This document shows positions 45,317-54,218 of a stretch of DNA of 64,000 nt, piece after piece. Location of the stretch: NCBI GenBank assembly GCA_963817635.1, contig CAWFPR010000002.1, positions 496,001 through 560,000 on the forward strand, given 5' to 3'. The stretch is from CAWFPR01 sp963817635 (GTDB lineage Bacteria > Acidobacteriota > Vicinamibacteria > Vicinamibacterales > 2-12-FULL-66-21). Every line of letters starts with the position of its first letter. Within the stretch, counting starts at the first letter, position 1. The position numbers were made by a program, and so were the translations under genes. Below the pieces are notes generated by a model, which was not told the DNA's origin, searched no databases, and was given only the letters and a program-made list of their open reading frames with translations.

Positions 45317-46009
45317 GTGCCTATGACCGACGTGCGGATTGTTCCGGCGGGCGACGCCGCGATCGTCATCGAGCTGCCTGCCAGGATCGATCCGGAGACG
45401 AACGCGCGCGTGATTGCCATGGCCGACGCGGTGCGGGCACGGTGCGGCGTCGCGCTGCGCGACGTCGTGATTGGCTACTGCACCGCGACCGTGTATTTCG
45501 ACCCGCGCACGATCGAGGCGGACCGGGTGGAATCCGAAGTGCGGATGGCCGTCCAGGACCTCGCGGCGCGTCCTCCCCGGGCCGGAGCCACCATCGAAGT
45601 GCCCGTGTGCTACGGCGGGTCGCTCGGTCCGGACCTTCCCGATGTCGCGGCGTTTGCGGGAGTCAGCGAGCAGGAGGCCATTCTCCTGCACACGAAGGCC
45701 GCGTATCGCGTCTACGTGGTCGGCTTCATTCCCGGCTTTCCTTACATGGCGGCTGTCGATTCGCCGCTCGCAATCCCTCGCCGCGCCGTGCCGCGGACCC
45801 ACGTGCCCGCCGGATCCGTCGCCATAGCGGCCGGTCAGACGGGGATTTACCCGGCCGAGACCCCTGGCGGATGGCACATTGTCGGCCGGACGTGGATCAA
45901 GCCGTACGATCCTTCGCGCCCTGAACCGTTTCTCTTTCACCCCGGCGACAGCGTGCGGTTTCGCGCGGTCGGCCCGGACGAGTTCGATCGCGCCACATGT
46001 CGAGCCTGA
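45317..46009 (+). CDS. pxpB: 5-oxoprolinase subunit PxpB (KipI-like)
   Basis: A 230-residue AHS1-domain protein with IVPAGDAAIVIELPARIDPE, EVPVCYGGSLGPDLPDVAAF, YRVYVVGFIPGFPYMAAVDS and TPGGWHIVGRTWIKPYDPSR. PxpB forms an ATP-dependent 5-oxoprolinase with PxpC and PxpA. GTG 45317 follows the mpl stop directly; ATG 45323 is an equally good start. The overlap with pxpC supports complex formation. PxpA is not in the window. Confidence 0.93.
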   Translation: MPMTDVRIVPAGDAAIVIELPARIDPETNARVIAMADAVRARCGVALRDVVIGYCTATVYFDPRTIEADRVESEVRMAVQDLAARPPRAGATIEVPVCYGGSLGPDLPDVAAFAGVSEQEAILLHTKAAYRVYVVGFIPGFPYMAAVDSPLAIPRRAVPRTHVPAGSVAIAAGQTGIYPAETPGGWHIVGRTWIKPYDPSRPEPFLFHPGDSVRFRAVGPDEFDRATCRA

Positions 46010-46920
46010 CCGTCGTCCGACCGGGCATGCTGACGACCGTGCAGGACACGGGGCGCTGGGGGCACCAGGGCAGCGGTGTGCCGGTCGCCGGTCCGATGGA
46101 CCAGTCCTCGCACCGCTTCGCCAACCGGCTCGCCGGTAATCCTGACGACGTGGCCACGGTCGAAGTGACGCTGATGGGGCCGGAATTCACCGCGGACGAC
46201 GCGGTGACCTGCGCGGTCGCCGGCGCCGAATTCGACGTGCTCGTGAACGGCATCGCCGCGGACACCGCCCGGCCCTTCAGCGTGCCGGCCGGCGGGCGGC
46301 TCCGCTTCGGGGCCCGCCGGTGCGGCGCCCGCGCCTACCTCGCAGTCAGCGGCGGCTTCGACGTGGAGCCCGTATTCGGCAGCCGCGCGACGAGCGTCGT
46401 CAGCGCCATGGGGCCGTTCGGCGGCCGGCCGCTGAAGGCAGGCGACCGCCTGCCAGTCGGCGACGTGCGCGGCGCGCGGCCGCCGGCAGGGGCGCCGCTG
46501 CCGTTGCCCCGCGGCGGCGCGCAGGTGCGTGTCATCGCCGGTCCGCACGACGCGATGTTCACCCGGCAGGCGATCGACGCGCTGCTGCACGGCCGCTACA
46601 CGGTAACTCCGCAGTCCAACCGCATGGGATACCGGCTCGACGGGCCGGCGCTCACCCACGCCGGCGGCGTGGATATTCTCTCCGATGCCACGCCGTTCGG
46701 GTCGATCCAGGTCCCGGCGTCGCGTCAGCCGATCCTGCTCATGGCCGATCGTCAGACGACCGGCGGATACCCCAAGATCGCGACGGTGATCACGGCGGAT
46801 CTCCCGCTGGCCGGCCAGCTCGCACCGGGTGACTGGATGGAGTTCGTCCGCTGTTCGCGCGCCGACGCCGTGGCGGCGCTCGAGCAGCAGGAGGCGCGAT
46901 TGGCCGGAGCCGGGGCGTGA
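45997..46920 (+). CDS. pxpC: 5-oxoprolinase subunit PxpC (KipA-like)
   Basis: A 307-residue AHS2-domain protein: VVRPGMLTTVQDTGRWGHQG, GPMDQSSHRFANRLAGNPDD, GARAYLAVSGGFDVEPVFGS, TVTPQSNRMGYRLDGPALTH and QTTGGYPKIATVITADLPLA. It overlaps pxpB by 13 bases and murB by 4. Partner of PxpB in 5-oxoproline (pyroglutamate) hydrolysis. Confidence 0.93.
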   Translation: MSSLTVVRPGMLTTVQDTGRWGHQGSGVPVAGPMDQSSHRFANRLAGNPDDVATVEVTLMGPEFTADDAVTCAVAGAEFDVLVNGIAADTARPFSVPAGGRLRFGARRCGARAYLAVSGGFDVEPVFGSRATSVVSAMGPFGGRPLKAGDRLPVGDVRGARPPAGAPLPLPRGGAQVRVIAGPHDAMFTRQAIDALLHGRYTVTPQSNRMGYRLDGPALTHAGGVDILSDATPFGSIQVPASRQPILLMADRQTTGGYPKIATVITADLPLAGQLAPGDWMEFVRCSRADAVAALEQQEARLAGAGA

Positions 46921-47873
46921 GCGCCTTCGAGACGCGCCTGCGGGAGCTGTTCGGCGACGCGCGCGTCCAGCGCGATGCCGCGCTGGCACCGCTGACGACG
47001 TTCCGCGTGGGAGGTCGGGCCGACTGGCTGGTCGTGCTGACGGGCGCCGGGGAACTCCGCGCCGCGGCGGCGCTCGCTGGCGAGGCGAACATGCCGCTCA
47101 CCGTGCTGGGCGGCGGCTCGAACGTGCTCGTGGCCGATGCGGGCGTCCGCGGACTGGTCGTTCGCGTCCACGGCGGCGAGGTCAACGCGATCGCGCCGGA
47201 TCGCGTGCGCGCCGGCGCCGGCGTGACGATCAACGGGCTCGTTCGCTGGACGATCAATCGCGCGGTGTCCGGACTCGAGGCGTGGGCCGGCACGCCCGGC
47301 ACGGTTGGCGGGGCCATCCACGGAAACGCGCATTTCCAGGGCCGGATGATCGGCGATCTCGTGGCGGCGGTCACGCTCGTGACCACGGATGGCGCCGTCA
47401 CCGAAGTCTCGCGCGAGGCGATGGAGTTCGGCTACGACTACAGCCGGCTGCACCGGACGCGCGAGGTCGTCGTTTCGGCGGACTTCCACACCGGCACGGG
47501 CGATCCCGCCAGGCTGCGCGCCACCGCGCGGGAGTCGCTCGCGTTCCGCAAGCGCACACAGCCGCTCGACAGGGCCAGCGCCGGGTGCGTGTTCCAGAAC
47601 CCCGACCCGATACGCGATCGGGTGCCGGAGGGAATCCCGCTGTCAGCCGGCGCGCTCGTCGACCGCGCGGGCCTGAAGGGCGTCCGCGAGGGCGGCGCCC
47701 GCGTCTCGCCGACCCACGCCAACTTCATCGTGAACGAAGGCGGCGCATCGGCCGACGACATACGGCGGCTGGTCGCGCGATGCAAGCGCGCAGTCGAGGA
47801 GCGGTTCGCGGTGACCCTGCGGGAAGAGATCGTCTATCTGGGGTTCGACGGACCCGATGGTGAAGGAGCCTGA
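46917..47873 (+). CDS. murB: UDP-N-acetylenolpyruvoylglucosamine reductase
   Basis: A 318-residue FAD enzyme making UDP-MurNAc. TTFRVGGRADWLVVL, LGGGSNVLVADAGVRGLVV, GLEAWAGTPGTVGGAIHGNA, YDYSRLHRTREVVVSADF and the C-terminal Ser/Glu region (DRASAGCVFQNP, GGARVSPTHANFIVNEGGAS) identify a type II-like MurB. GTG start overlaps pxpC (GTGA). murA follows without a gap. Confidence 0.95.
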   Translation: MSAFETRLRELFGDARVQRDAALAPLTTFRVGGRADWLVVLTGAGELRAAAALAGEANMPLTVLGGGSNVLVADAGVRGLVVRVHGGEVNAIAPDRVRAGAGVTINGLVRWTINRAVSGLEAWAGTPGTVGGAIHGNAHFQGRMIGDLVAAVTLVTTDGAVTEVSREAMEFGYDYSRLHRTREVVVSADFHTGTGDPARLRATARESLAFRKRTQPLDRASAGCVFQNPDPIRDRVPEGIPLSAGALVDRAGLKGVREGGARVSPTHANFIVNEGGASADDIRRLVARCKRAVEERFAVTLREEIVYLGFDGPDGEGA

Positions 47874-49127
47874 ATGGCGACGCTGCGGATTGAAGGGGGC
47901 CGGCGGCTCTCGGGCCGGGTGGCGGTCGAAGGCAACAAGAACTCCGCGCTGCCGCTGATCGCGGCGTGCCTCCTGACCGATCAGCCGTGCGAGATTTCGA
48001 ACGTGCCGCGGATACGCGACGTCGAGGTCCTGCTGGAGATTCTCACGGGCCTTGGCGCGACGGTCGACGGCGCCGGCACCGGGACGCTCAGCATCACCTG
48101 CGCGAAGGTGACGTCCGATCGCCCGGACCCCGTGCTCGTCGGCAAGCTCCGGGGATCGGTGCTGCTGCTCGGGCCGCTCCTGGCGCGGAAGGGGTCCGCG
48201 CGCCTTGCGCCGCCGGGCGGAGATTTCCCGGCCCGACGCACGATTGCCACGCATCTCCAGGCGCTCGAGGCGCTCGGGGCCGTGCCCCTCGACGAGCCCG
48301 GCCACGCGCTGGACGCGCCGCGCGGCATGACCGGCGCGTCGTTCTACCTCGAAGAGGCGTCGGTCACCGGAACCGAAACCGCGTTGCTCGCCGCCGCCGC
48401 GGCCACCGGGCCGACCGAAATACGCCACGCCGCGATGGAGCCGCACGTCGTCGAGCTGTGCTGGTTCCTGCGCGACATGGGCGTGTCGATTGTGGGGGAG
48501 GGTACGCCGACGATCCGCGTCGAGGCCCCGGCACGCCTGACCGGGGCCACGCACCGCCTCCATGGCGACTACATCGAAGCGGGGAGCTGGGGCATCGTTG
48601 CCGCGATTACCGGCGGCGAGATCGAGGTGACCGGCGCGCGGACCGACGATCTCGAGGTCATCGCCGCGCCTCTGCGGAAGATGGGCCTGCGCTGCTCTTA
48701 CGAGGACGAGCGGCTCACGGTCGAGCCCTCGTCGCTCATCGCCGCACGGCGGATTACGACGGGGCTGTGGCCGGGCTTTCCGAGCGACATGGTCAGCCTG
48801 GTGACCGTGCTCGCGACCCAGGCCGAAGGTCGAACGCTGGTGCACGACTGGCTCTACGAGCTGCGGCTCTTCGCGCTCGAACAGTTGAGCGCGATGCGCG
48901 CCGACCTGTTTCTCTGCGATCCCCATCGGATCATCGTCAGCGGTCCGACGAAGCTGAAGGGCAAGAGCCTGGACAGCCGCGATTTGCGGTCCGGCATGGC
49001 GCTGATCGCGGCGGCGCTCGCGGCCGAGGGCGAGAGCACCATCGCTCCGCTCGAGACCGTGGAACGCGGCTACGGCTCGCTCGTCGAGCGCCTCAAGGCA
49101 CTCGGCGCGTCGGTCGAGCGGTCGTAG
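47874..49127 (+). CDS. murA: UDP-N-acetylglucosamine 1-carboxyvinyltransferase
   Basis: A 417-residue EPSP-like enzyme that commits UDP-GlcNAc to peptidoglycan. GGRRLSGRVAVEGNKNSALP contains the KN pair that binds substrate; GSVLLLGPLLARKGSARLAP covers the mobile loop, where the usual catalytic Cys of the 'GCAIG' motif is replaced (SARLAPPGGDF), like Asp/Ser-type variants linked to fosfomycin insensitivity. TGLWPGFPSDMVSLVTVLAT and GYGSLVERLKALGA complete the match. The reaction order murB-murA is reversed relative to the pathway. Confidence 0.93.
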   Translation: MATLRIEGGRRLSGRVAVEGNKNSALPLIAACLLTDQPCEISNVPRIRDVEVLLEILTGLGATVDGAGTGTLSITCAKVTSDRPDPVLVGKLRGSVLLLGPLLARKGSARLAPPGGDFPARRTIATHLQALEALGAVPLDEPGHALDAPRGMTGASFYLEEASVTGTETALLAAAAATGPTEIRHAAMEPHVVELCWFLRDMGVSIVGEGTPTIRVEAPARLTGATHRLHGDYIEAGSWGIVAAITGGEIEVTGARTDDLEVIAAPLRKMGLRCSYEDERLTVEPSSLIAARRITTGLWPGFPSDMVSLVTVLATQAEGRTLVHDWLYELRLFALEQLSAMRADLFLCDPHRIIVSGPTKLKGKSLDSRDLRSGMALIAAALAAEGESTIAPLETVERGYGSLVERLKALGASVERS

Positions 49128-50978
49128 GAAGCGCGAGGCGGGAGATCAGCGCGGAGCCGCCGCCCCCGCCCGGTTTCTTCGGCGGGGTCTTTGGCGGCGT
49201 CACGCCGCCGACGAGCGGCTGCGGAAACGCCGGGGCACTCGGATTGGCGTCCGGGAAGTCGACCTTGTCGCGCGGCGGCAATTGAATCGTCGGCAGATCG
49301 ACGATGGCGCCGCTCGACGAATCGCGCCCGAGCCGGAACGGCCGCAGGTCGGCCTCCGACAGGTCGAGCACGCGGACGATGTGCGGGGTCAGCGTCAGGA
49401 TGATGTCGGTCTGCTGCGATGTCCTTGTGGTGATTGGCGAACAGGTGCCCGATGAGCGGGAGATCGCTCAGGCCGGGGACGCCGGAGAGCACCGTGCGCT
49501 CGTCGTCGCGGATCAGGCCCGCCAGCATGTTGGTCTCGCCGTCCTTCAGCCGGATGGTCGTCGTGATCTCGCGATTCCCGAACGTCGGCAGCCCGCCGAA
49601 TCCCGTTCCCGAGATGCTGCTCGACCGCCACCTTGAGCGCCAGCGACACCTCGTCGTCGTGATGCGTGCGGGGCGTGATGTCGATGTTCACGCCGATGTT
49701 CTCGTAGTTGAACGACGTGATCGGCTGCTGGTTGACGCCGCCGGTGGCGATCGGCGCGAAGGTAGTGCACCGGCACCGGCACTCGCTCGCCGAATTTCGC
49801 CTGCGCGGCGATCCCCTCCGATGCGCGGAGCTGCGGGTTGGCCAGCGTGCGGGTATTGATGTCGTTCTTGAGCAGCCGGTAGTAGAGTCCCGGCACACCG
49901 GCCAGGAACACGTCGGAGGCGGTCAGGTTCCGCAGCGTCTGCAGCGACAGATTGTCGCGGTTCACGTCTGCCGAGCCCGAGATCCCGTCCGAGCCAGGCG
50001 AGGCGACCTGGAGGCCGTACTCCTGCAGGCGCGTCCGATCGACTTCCAGGAGTTCGACGTCGATCACGACTTCCGGCCGCGCCTTGTCGATCGCCTCGAT
50101 CAGCCGCGCCGCCGCCGCGATGCGCTCCGGCGTGTCCTTCAGCGAGATCGCGTTGGTCGCCGTAATCGGCGAAATCTGCCGCACGTCCACGACGACGCGC
50201 AGGAGGTCGATGACTTCCTTGATGTCCGCGTTGCTCAGATAGAAGGTGCGAACGACCGCCTCTTCGTATTCGCGGCGCTTGGCCGGCGAGTCCGGCACGA
50301 TCGTGATCGTGCGGGGCGCGGTAACGCGGTAGAACGTGTGCGTGCTGGCGGTCACCGACGTCAGCGCGTCCTCGAATGACGTCTTCCGCAGATCCACGCT
50401 GATCGGTTCTTCGCGGAACCCGGGATCGAACACCACGTTCACGTTGGCGAAGCGGGCGAGCGCGGTGAGGACGAGCCGGCTGCTGGCGTTGCTGAACACG
50501 AGCGAGTCGGGGAGGGTGATGCCGGCCGGCAGGTCCAGGCCCGCCGGGCTCAGGGTGCGTGACCGTTCGACGAGCGCCTGGAGCTCGGTCTTGCCGCCGC
50601 GCGACACCGCGGCCCGCGCGCGCAGCTTCTGCCGTTCCGTGCGCATCGCGGAGTCGACGTCGGCGTCGGTCGGATTGAGCTCGCCGGCCAGCTGGTACTC
50701 GACCAGCGCTTCCTCGTGGCGTTCGGCGGCTGCCAGGCGCTGCCCGCGGAAGTAGTGATCCTGCGCGGCCCGCAGGCGCGCGCGCTCGAGCGCCAGCCGT
50801 GCCGCTGCGATCGTCGGGCTTCGCCCGCACCGCCTTGGTGTACTCGACCACGGCCCGGTCGTAGTCCTGGAAGCGCTCGGCGGCCTGACCGGTCCGCATG
50901 GAACTGGCCGAGGCGCACCCCCCCAGGAGCAGCGCCGCCGCCGCGAGGGCGGCCCAGGCGCCCGGGCGCGTGCCGGGA

Positions 50979-51653
<675 letters not shown>

Positions 51654-51698
51654 TTAGGAACTGAATGGGTCGCAGGCGCCGGTCCGCCGATCTTACCA

Positions 51699-53387
51699 CT
51701 ACCGGTGCGCGCGTTTGGCCTCGATGAACGCCAGCAGCTCAGCCAGGGGCCGGGTGTTCAGTACGTGGCGGGGCTCGACCCAGCCGCGGCGGGCCGTGCC
51801 GATCCCGAACCGCATCTGCCGGTCCAGAGACCGCGCCCGATGACAGTCGCTGTCGATGGTGACGGTGACGCCGGCCGCGACCGCCGCCCGCGCGTGATCC
51901 CCGTCGAGGTCCAGGTGGCCGGGGGCGCCGTCGATCTCGAGCGCGGTGCCGGTCTCGATCGCCGCCGCATGGATGGCGTCGAAATCGAGCGGATAGCCGT
52001 GTCGGCGGCCGACCAGCCGGTTGGCGGGATGCGAGATGACCGTCACGAGGGGATGACGGATTGCCTGGATGCAGCGCCGGGTCAGTGTCTTCCCGTCCTG
52101 CCGCGCCTGTTCGTGCAGCGACGCGACCACGATGTCGAAGGCGGCGAGCACGTCGTCGTCGAAGTCCAGGCGGCCGTCCGGGAGGATGTCGACCTCCACG
52201 CCGTGGAGGATGGTCATCCGTGGGAAGAGCGCGCGGAGGCGGTCGATTTCTTCGCGCTGGCGCGGGATCTGATCGCGCGACAGCGTCCGCGAGGCAGCGG
52301 CCCCCTGGGAGTGGTCCGAGATAGCGATGTACCTCGTACCCGAGCGCGCGCATTCCCGCGCCATCGCCTCGACACTGTCCGTGCCGTCGCTGTAGTTCGA
52401 GTGCATGTGCAGGTCGCCGCGCATGTGGCTGCGCGTGACCAGCACCGGCAGTGAACCGGTTGCCGCTGCCTCCAGCTCGCCAGTATCCTGGCGCAGCTCG
52501 GGGGCGATGAACGGCAGCCCGGCCGCGGCGTACACGTCCTCTTCGGTGCGGGCGAGCATTGTCCTGACCCGGTGCCGCCAGAGAGCCGCCAGGTGCCCGC
52601 GCGAGCCCGTGGTGTTCACGAGCACGGTGCCGTGCTCCTCCGTCGCTGCGACGTGCAGGTCTACTTCCACGCCGTCGCGCAGCAGCACGCACCGCTTCGC
52701 GGACCGGTGCAGCACGTCGTCCACACCAGGCATCGCGCAGACGGCTTCGACGACAGCCGGCGGGTCGGCCGCGGCCGCCACCACGACGAACGACGCGATC
52801 AGCGGCTCGAACCGGCGGAGGTCGCCGGACGGCCCGATCGAGTCGAGTGCGGCGCCGCAGCCGGCAATCGCCGTGAGAAAGCCGTCGACATAGTCCCAGG
52901 CACGCCCGAGCGTCAACGGGCGGTGTTCGGCGACCAGGGCGGTGACGGCCTGCGCCAGCCGCTCGCCGGCGTCGCCACCGAGCACCTCCGCGACGCTTCC
53001 GCTGTCCAGCGCCTGTTCCAGGTCGGCGAGCGTGACGACGCCGAGCCTGCCGACGAGCGCGGCGGCCTGCGACGTGTCAATCGTGGAAAGCTCGAGGAGG
53101 CGACGAATCAGGAAAGGGACGCCGGCACGCGCCGCCCGCACGGCGTCACCGCCGCCGTCGAGCGCGATCTCGTGCAGGAGTCCGTAGATGTCCGGGCTGA
53201 TGCCCGGCTCGTGGTCAAGCTGGCCGCGACGGGCGCGGGACATCAGGCGCCGCGAACCCTCGTCATCGAGCGACGCGATGGCCGCCGCCGCGCGGCGCAG
53301 ATCCGACGCGGAGACCGGTGCCCCGCGAATCTCCGCCAGGTCGGCGAGGACCGGCAGCGTCGCGAGAAACAGGGAAGCTTCGGTCAC
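51699..53387 (-). CDS. PolX-like PHP protein with degenerate polymerase domain
   Basis: A 562-residue paralogue of PolX. The PHP half is intact (RGDLHMHSNYSDGTDSVEAM, AISDHSQGAAASRTL, GVEVDILPDG, IDSDCHRARSLDRQMRFGIG). The N-terminal half has PolX-like length and order but the nucleotidyltransferase motif has decayed: the region aligned with GSLRRGxxxxxDID reads SIGPSGDLRRFEPLIASFVV, with no Asp pair. It is therefore expected to keep phosphoesterase/nuclease activity but not to polymerise. GTG start overlaps the rhodanese gene (GTGA). Confidence 0.8.
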   Translation of the reverse strand: MTEASLFLATLPVLADLAEIRGAPVSASDLRRAAAAIASLDDEGSRRLMSRARRGQLDHEPGISPDIYGLLHEIALDGGGDAVRAARAGVPFLIRRLLELSTIDTSQAAALVGRLGVVTLADLEQALDSGSVAEVLGGDAGERLAQAVTALVAEHRPLTLGRAWDYVDGFLTAIAGCGAALDSIGPSGDLRRFEPLIASFVVVAAAADPPAVVEAVCAMPGVDDVLHRSAKRCVLLRDGVEVDLHVAATEEHGTVLVNTTGSRGHLAALWRHRVRTMLARTEEDVYAAAGLPFIAPELRQDTGELEAAATGSLPVLVTRSHMRGDLHMHSNYSDGTDSVEAMARECARSGTRYIAISDHSQGAAASRTLSRDQIPRQREEIDRLRALFPRMTILHGVEVDILPDGRLDFDDDVLAAFDIVVASLHEQARQDGKTLTRRCIQAIRHPLVTVISHPANRLVGRRHGYPLDFDAIHAAAIETGTALEIDGAPGHLDLDGDHARAAVAAGVTVTIDSDCHRARSLDRQMRFGIGTARRGWVEPRHVLNTRPLAELLAFIEAKRAHR

Positions 53388-53758
53388 CCCTTGGCAGCAG
53401 CCGCCGCGGCAGCCGCCGCCGGCTGGGGCGCGGACTTGGTGTCGGTCGGGAGCTTGGCGGTCACCCATTCGCCAATGCCGCCCTGGAGCGCGAACACGCG
53501 GTGTCCGCTTCGCAGGAGCGCCTCTCCGATGCGCTCCGCGACCAGCTCCGATGGATCGGAATCGTACAACACGAGATCGCGGTCCCGGGGCAGTGCTGAC
53601 AAGTCTGGGGAATCGGGGCTGAGGCGGATGGCACCCGGCAGGGTGACGGTGCTGTGCTCGTACGGGTACTTCAGTCGTACGTCAACGAGCGCTGGAGTCT
53701 GAGTCGCGTCGTCGAGGCGCTGCTTGAGATCTTCCTTGGTGATGCGTGGAACGGCCAT
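53384..53758 (-). CDS. Rhodanese-like protein lacking the catalytic cysteine
   Basis: A 124-residue rhodanese fold: ITKEDLKQRLDDATQTPALV, DVRLKYPYEHSTVTLPGAIR, VLYDSDPSELVAERIGEALL, HRVFALQGGIGEWVTAKLP and a poly-Ala tail. Where active members have Cys (CxxGxR loop) this protein has DSDPSE, so it cannot transfer sulfur in the usual way. It is coupled to the degenerate PolX-like PHP gene, forming a pair of proteins that have each lost a canonical active site. Confidence 0.8.
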   Translation of the reverse strand: MAVPRITKEDLKQRLDDATQTPALVDVRLKYPYEHSTVTLPGAIRLSPDSPDLSALPRDRDLVLYDSDPSELVAERIGEALLRSGHRVFALQGGIGEWVTAKLPTDTKSAPQPAAAAAAAAAKG

Positions 53759-53763
53759 CCGAT

Positions 53764-53793
53764 ATTGTCGTCACCGGCCGCCCGCAGTGTCAA
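53764..53793 (-). promoter_or_regulatory. Sigma70-type promoter of the rhodanese gene, leaderless geometry
   Basis: Minus strand TTGACA (53793-53788), 18 bases, GACAAT (53769-53764), then five bases to the ATG at 53758. The -35 makes this the best-supported leaderless case. Confidence 0.6.
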
Positions 53794-53805
53794 CCGGCGG
53801 ACGAT

Positions 53806-53964
53806 TCAGGCGCGCGTGCCGTGCGGGTGTGAGTGGTCGCCGTGGTGAACGACCCATCCCTGCGATCGGCGTCCGCAGACGATGCACCGAAGGAACATGG
53901 CGCCGTCATCACACGAGACGCTGTAGTCATGTCCGGTTACGTAGCAGCAGATCCAGCTCCACAT
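53806..53964 (-). CDS. 52-residue Cys/His-rich protein
   Basis: A short gene: MWSWICCYVTGHDYSVSC opens it, CIVCGRRSQGW forms a CxxC knuckle, and the end is His-rich (HHGDHSHPHG). A GAGGG six bases before the ATG 53964 is a strong ribosome site. The layout GHDY...C...MFLRCxxCGxRSxGW resembles small single-knuckle zinc proteins of unknown function seen in several phyla. It is not contiguous with the neighbours and has its own leader hairpin. Confidence 0.65.
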   Translation of the reverse strand: MWSWICCYVTGHDYSVSCDDGAMFLRCIVCGRRSQGWVVHHGDHSHPHGTRA

Positions 53965-53978
53965 AAAGCACCCTCGAC

Positions 53979-54002
53979 CTGAAAGAGACGATGTCGTTTC
54001 AG
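53979..54002 (-). promoter_or_regulatory. Leader hairpin of the 52-residue gene
   Basis: CTGAAACGAC-ATC-GTCTCTTTCAG, a 10-bp stem with one bulge, lies 15 bases upstream of the start. The 250-base gap up to 54218 contains no other gene that I can support; GATTACAAATCC at about 54123 is its only distinctive AT-rich string. Confidence 0.4.
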
Positions 54003-54218
54003 TGGCAAACCGGATGCCATGACACAGCCGACGTCACGCGCGCGCGAAACCGCGCAGATTAGTGCCGTCGGCCCCGAGCGCGCGATCGAGGCTGGTTCGG
54101 GCAGCCTCCCAAATCGTGACGCCGATTACAAATCCAGCGGAGTGAGACCATTTTTCGTCGGCCCGGGATGTGCCCGGGCGACATCGCGATCGGCGTGTGA
54201 GACGGGTGGAAGAGCGCG

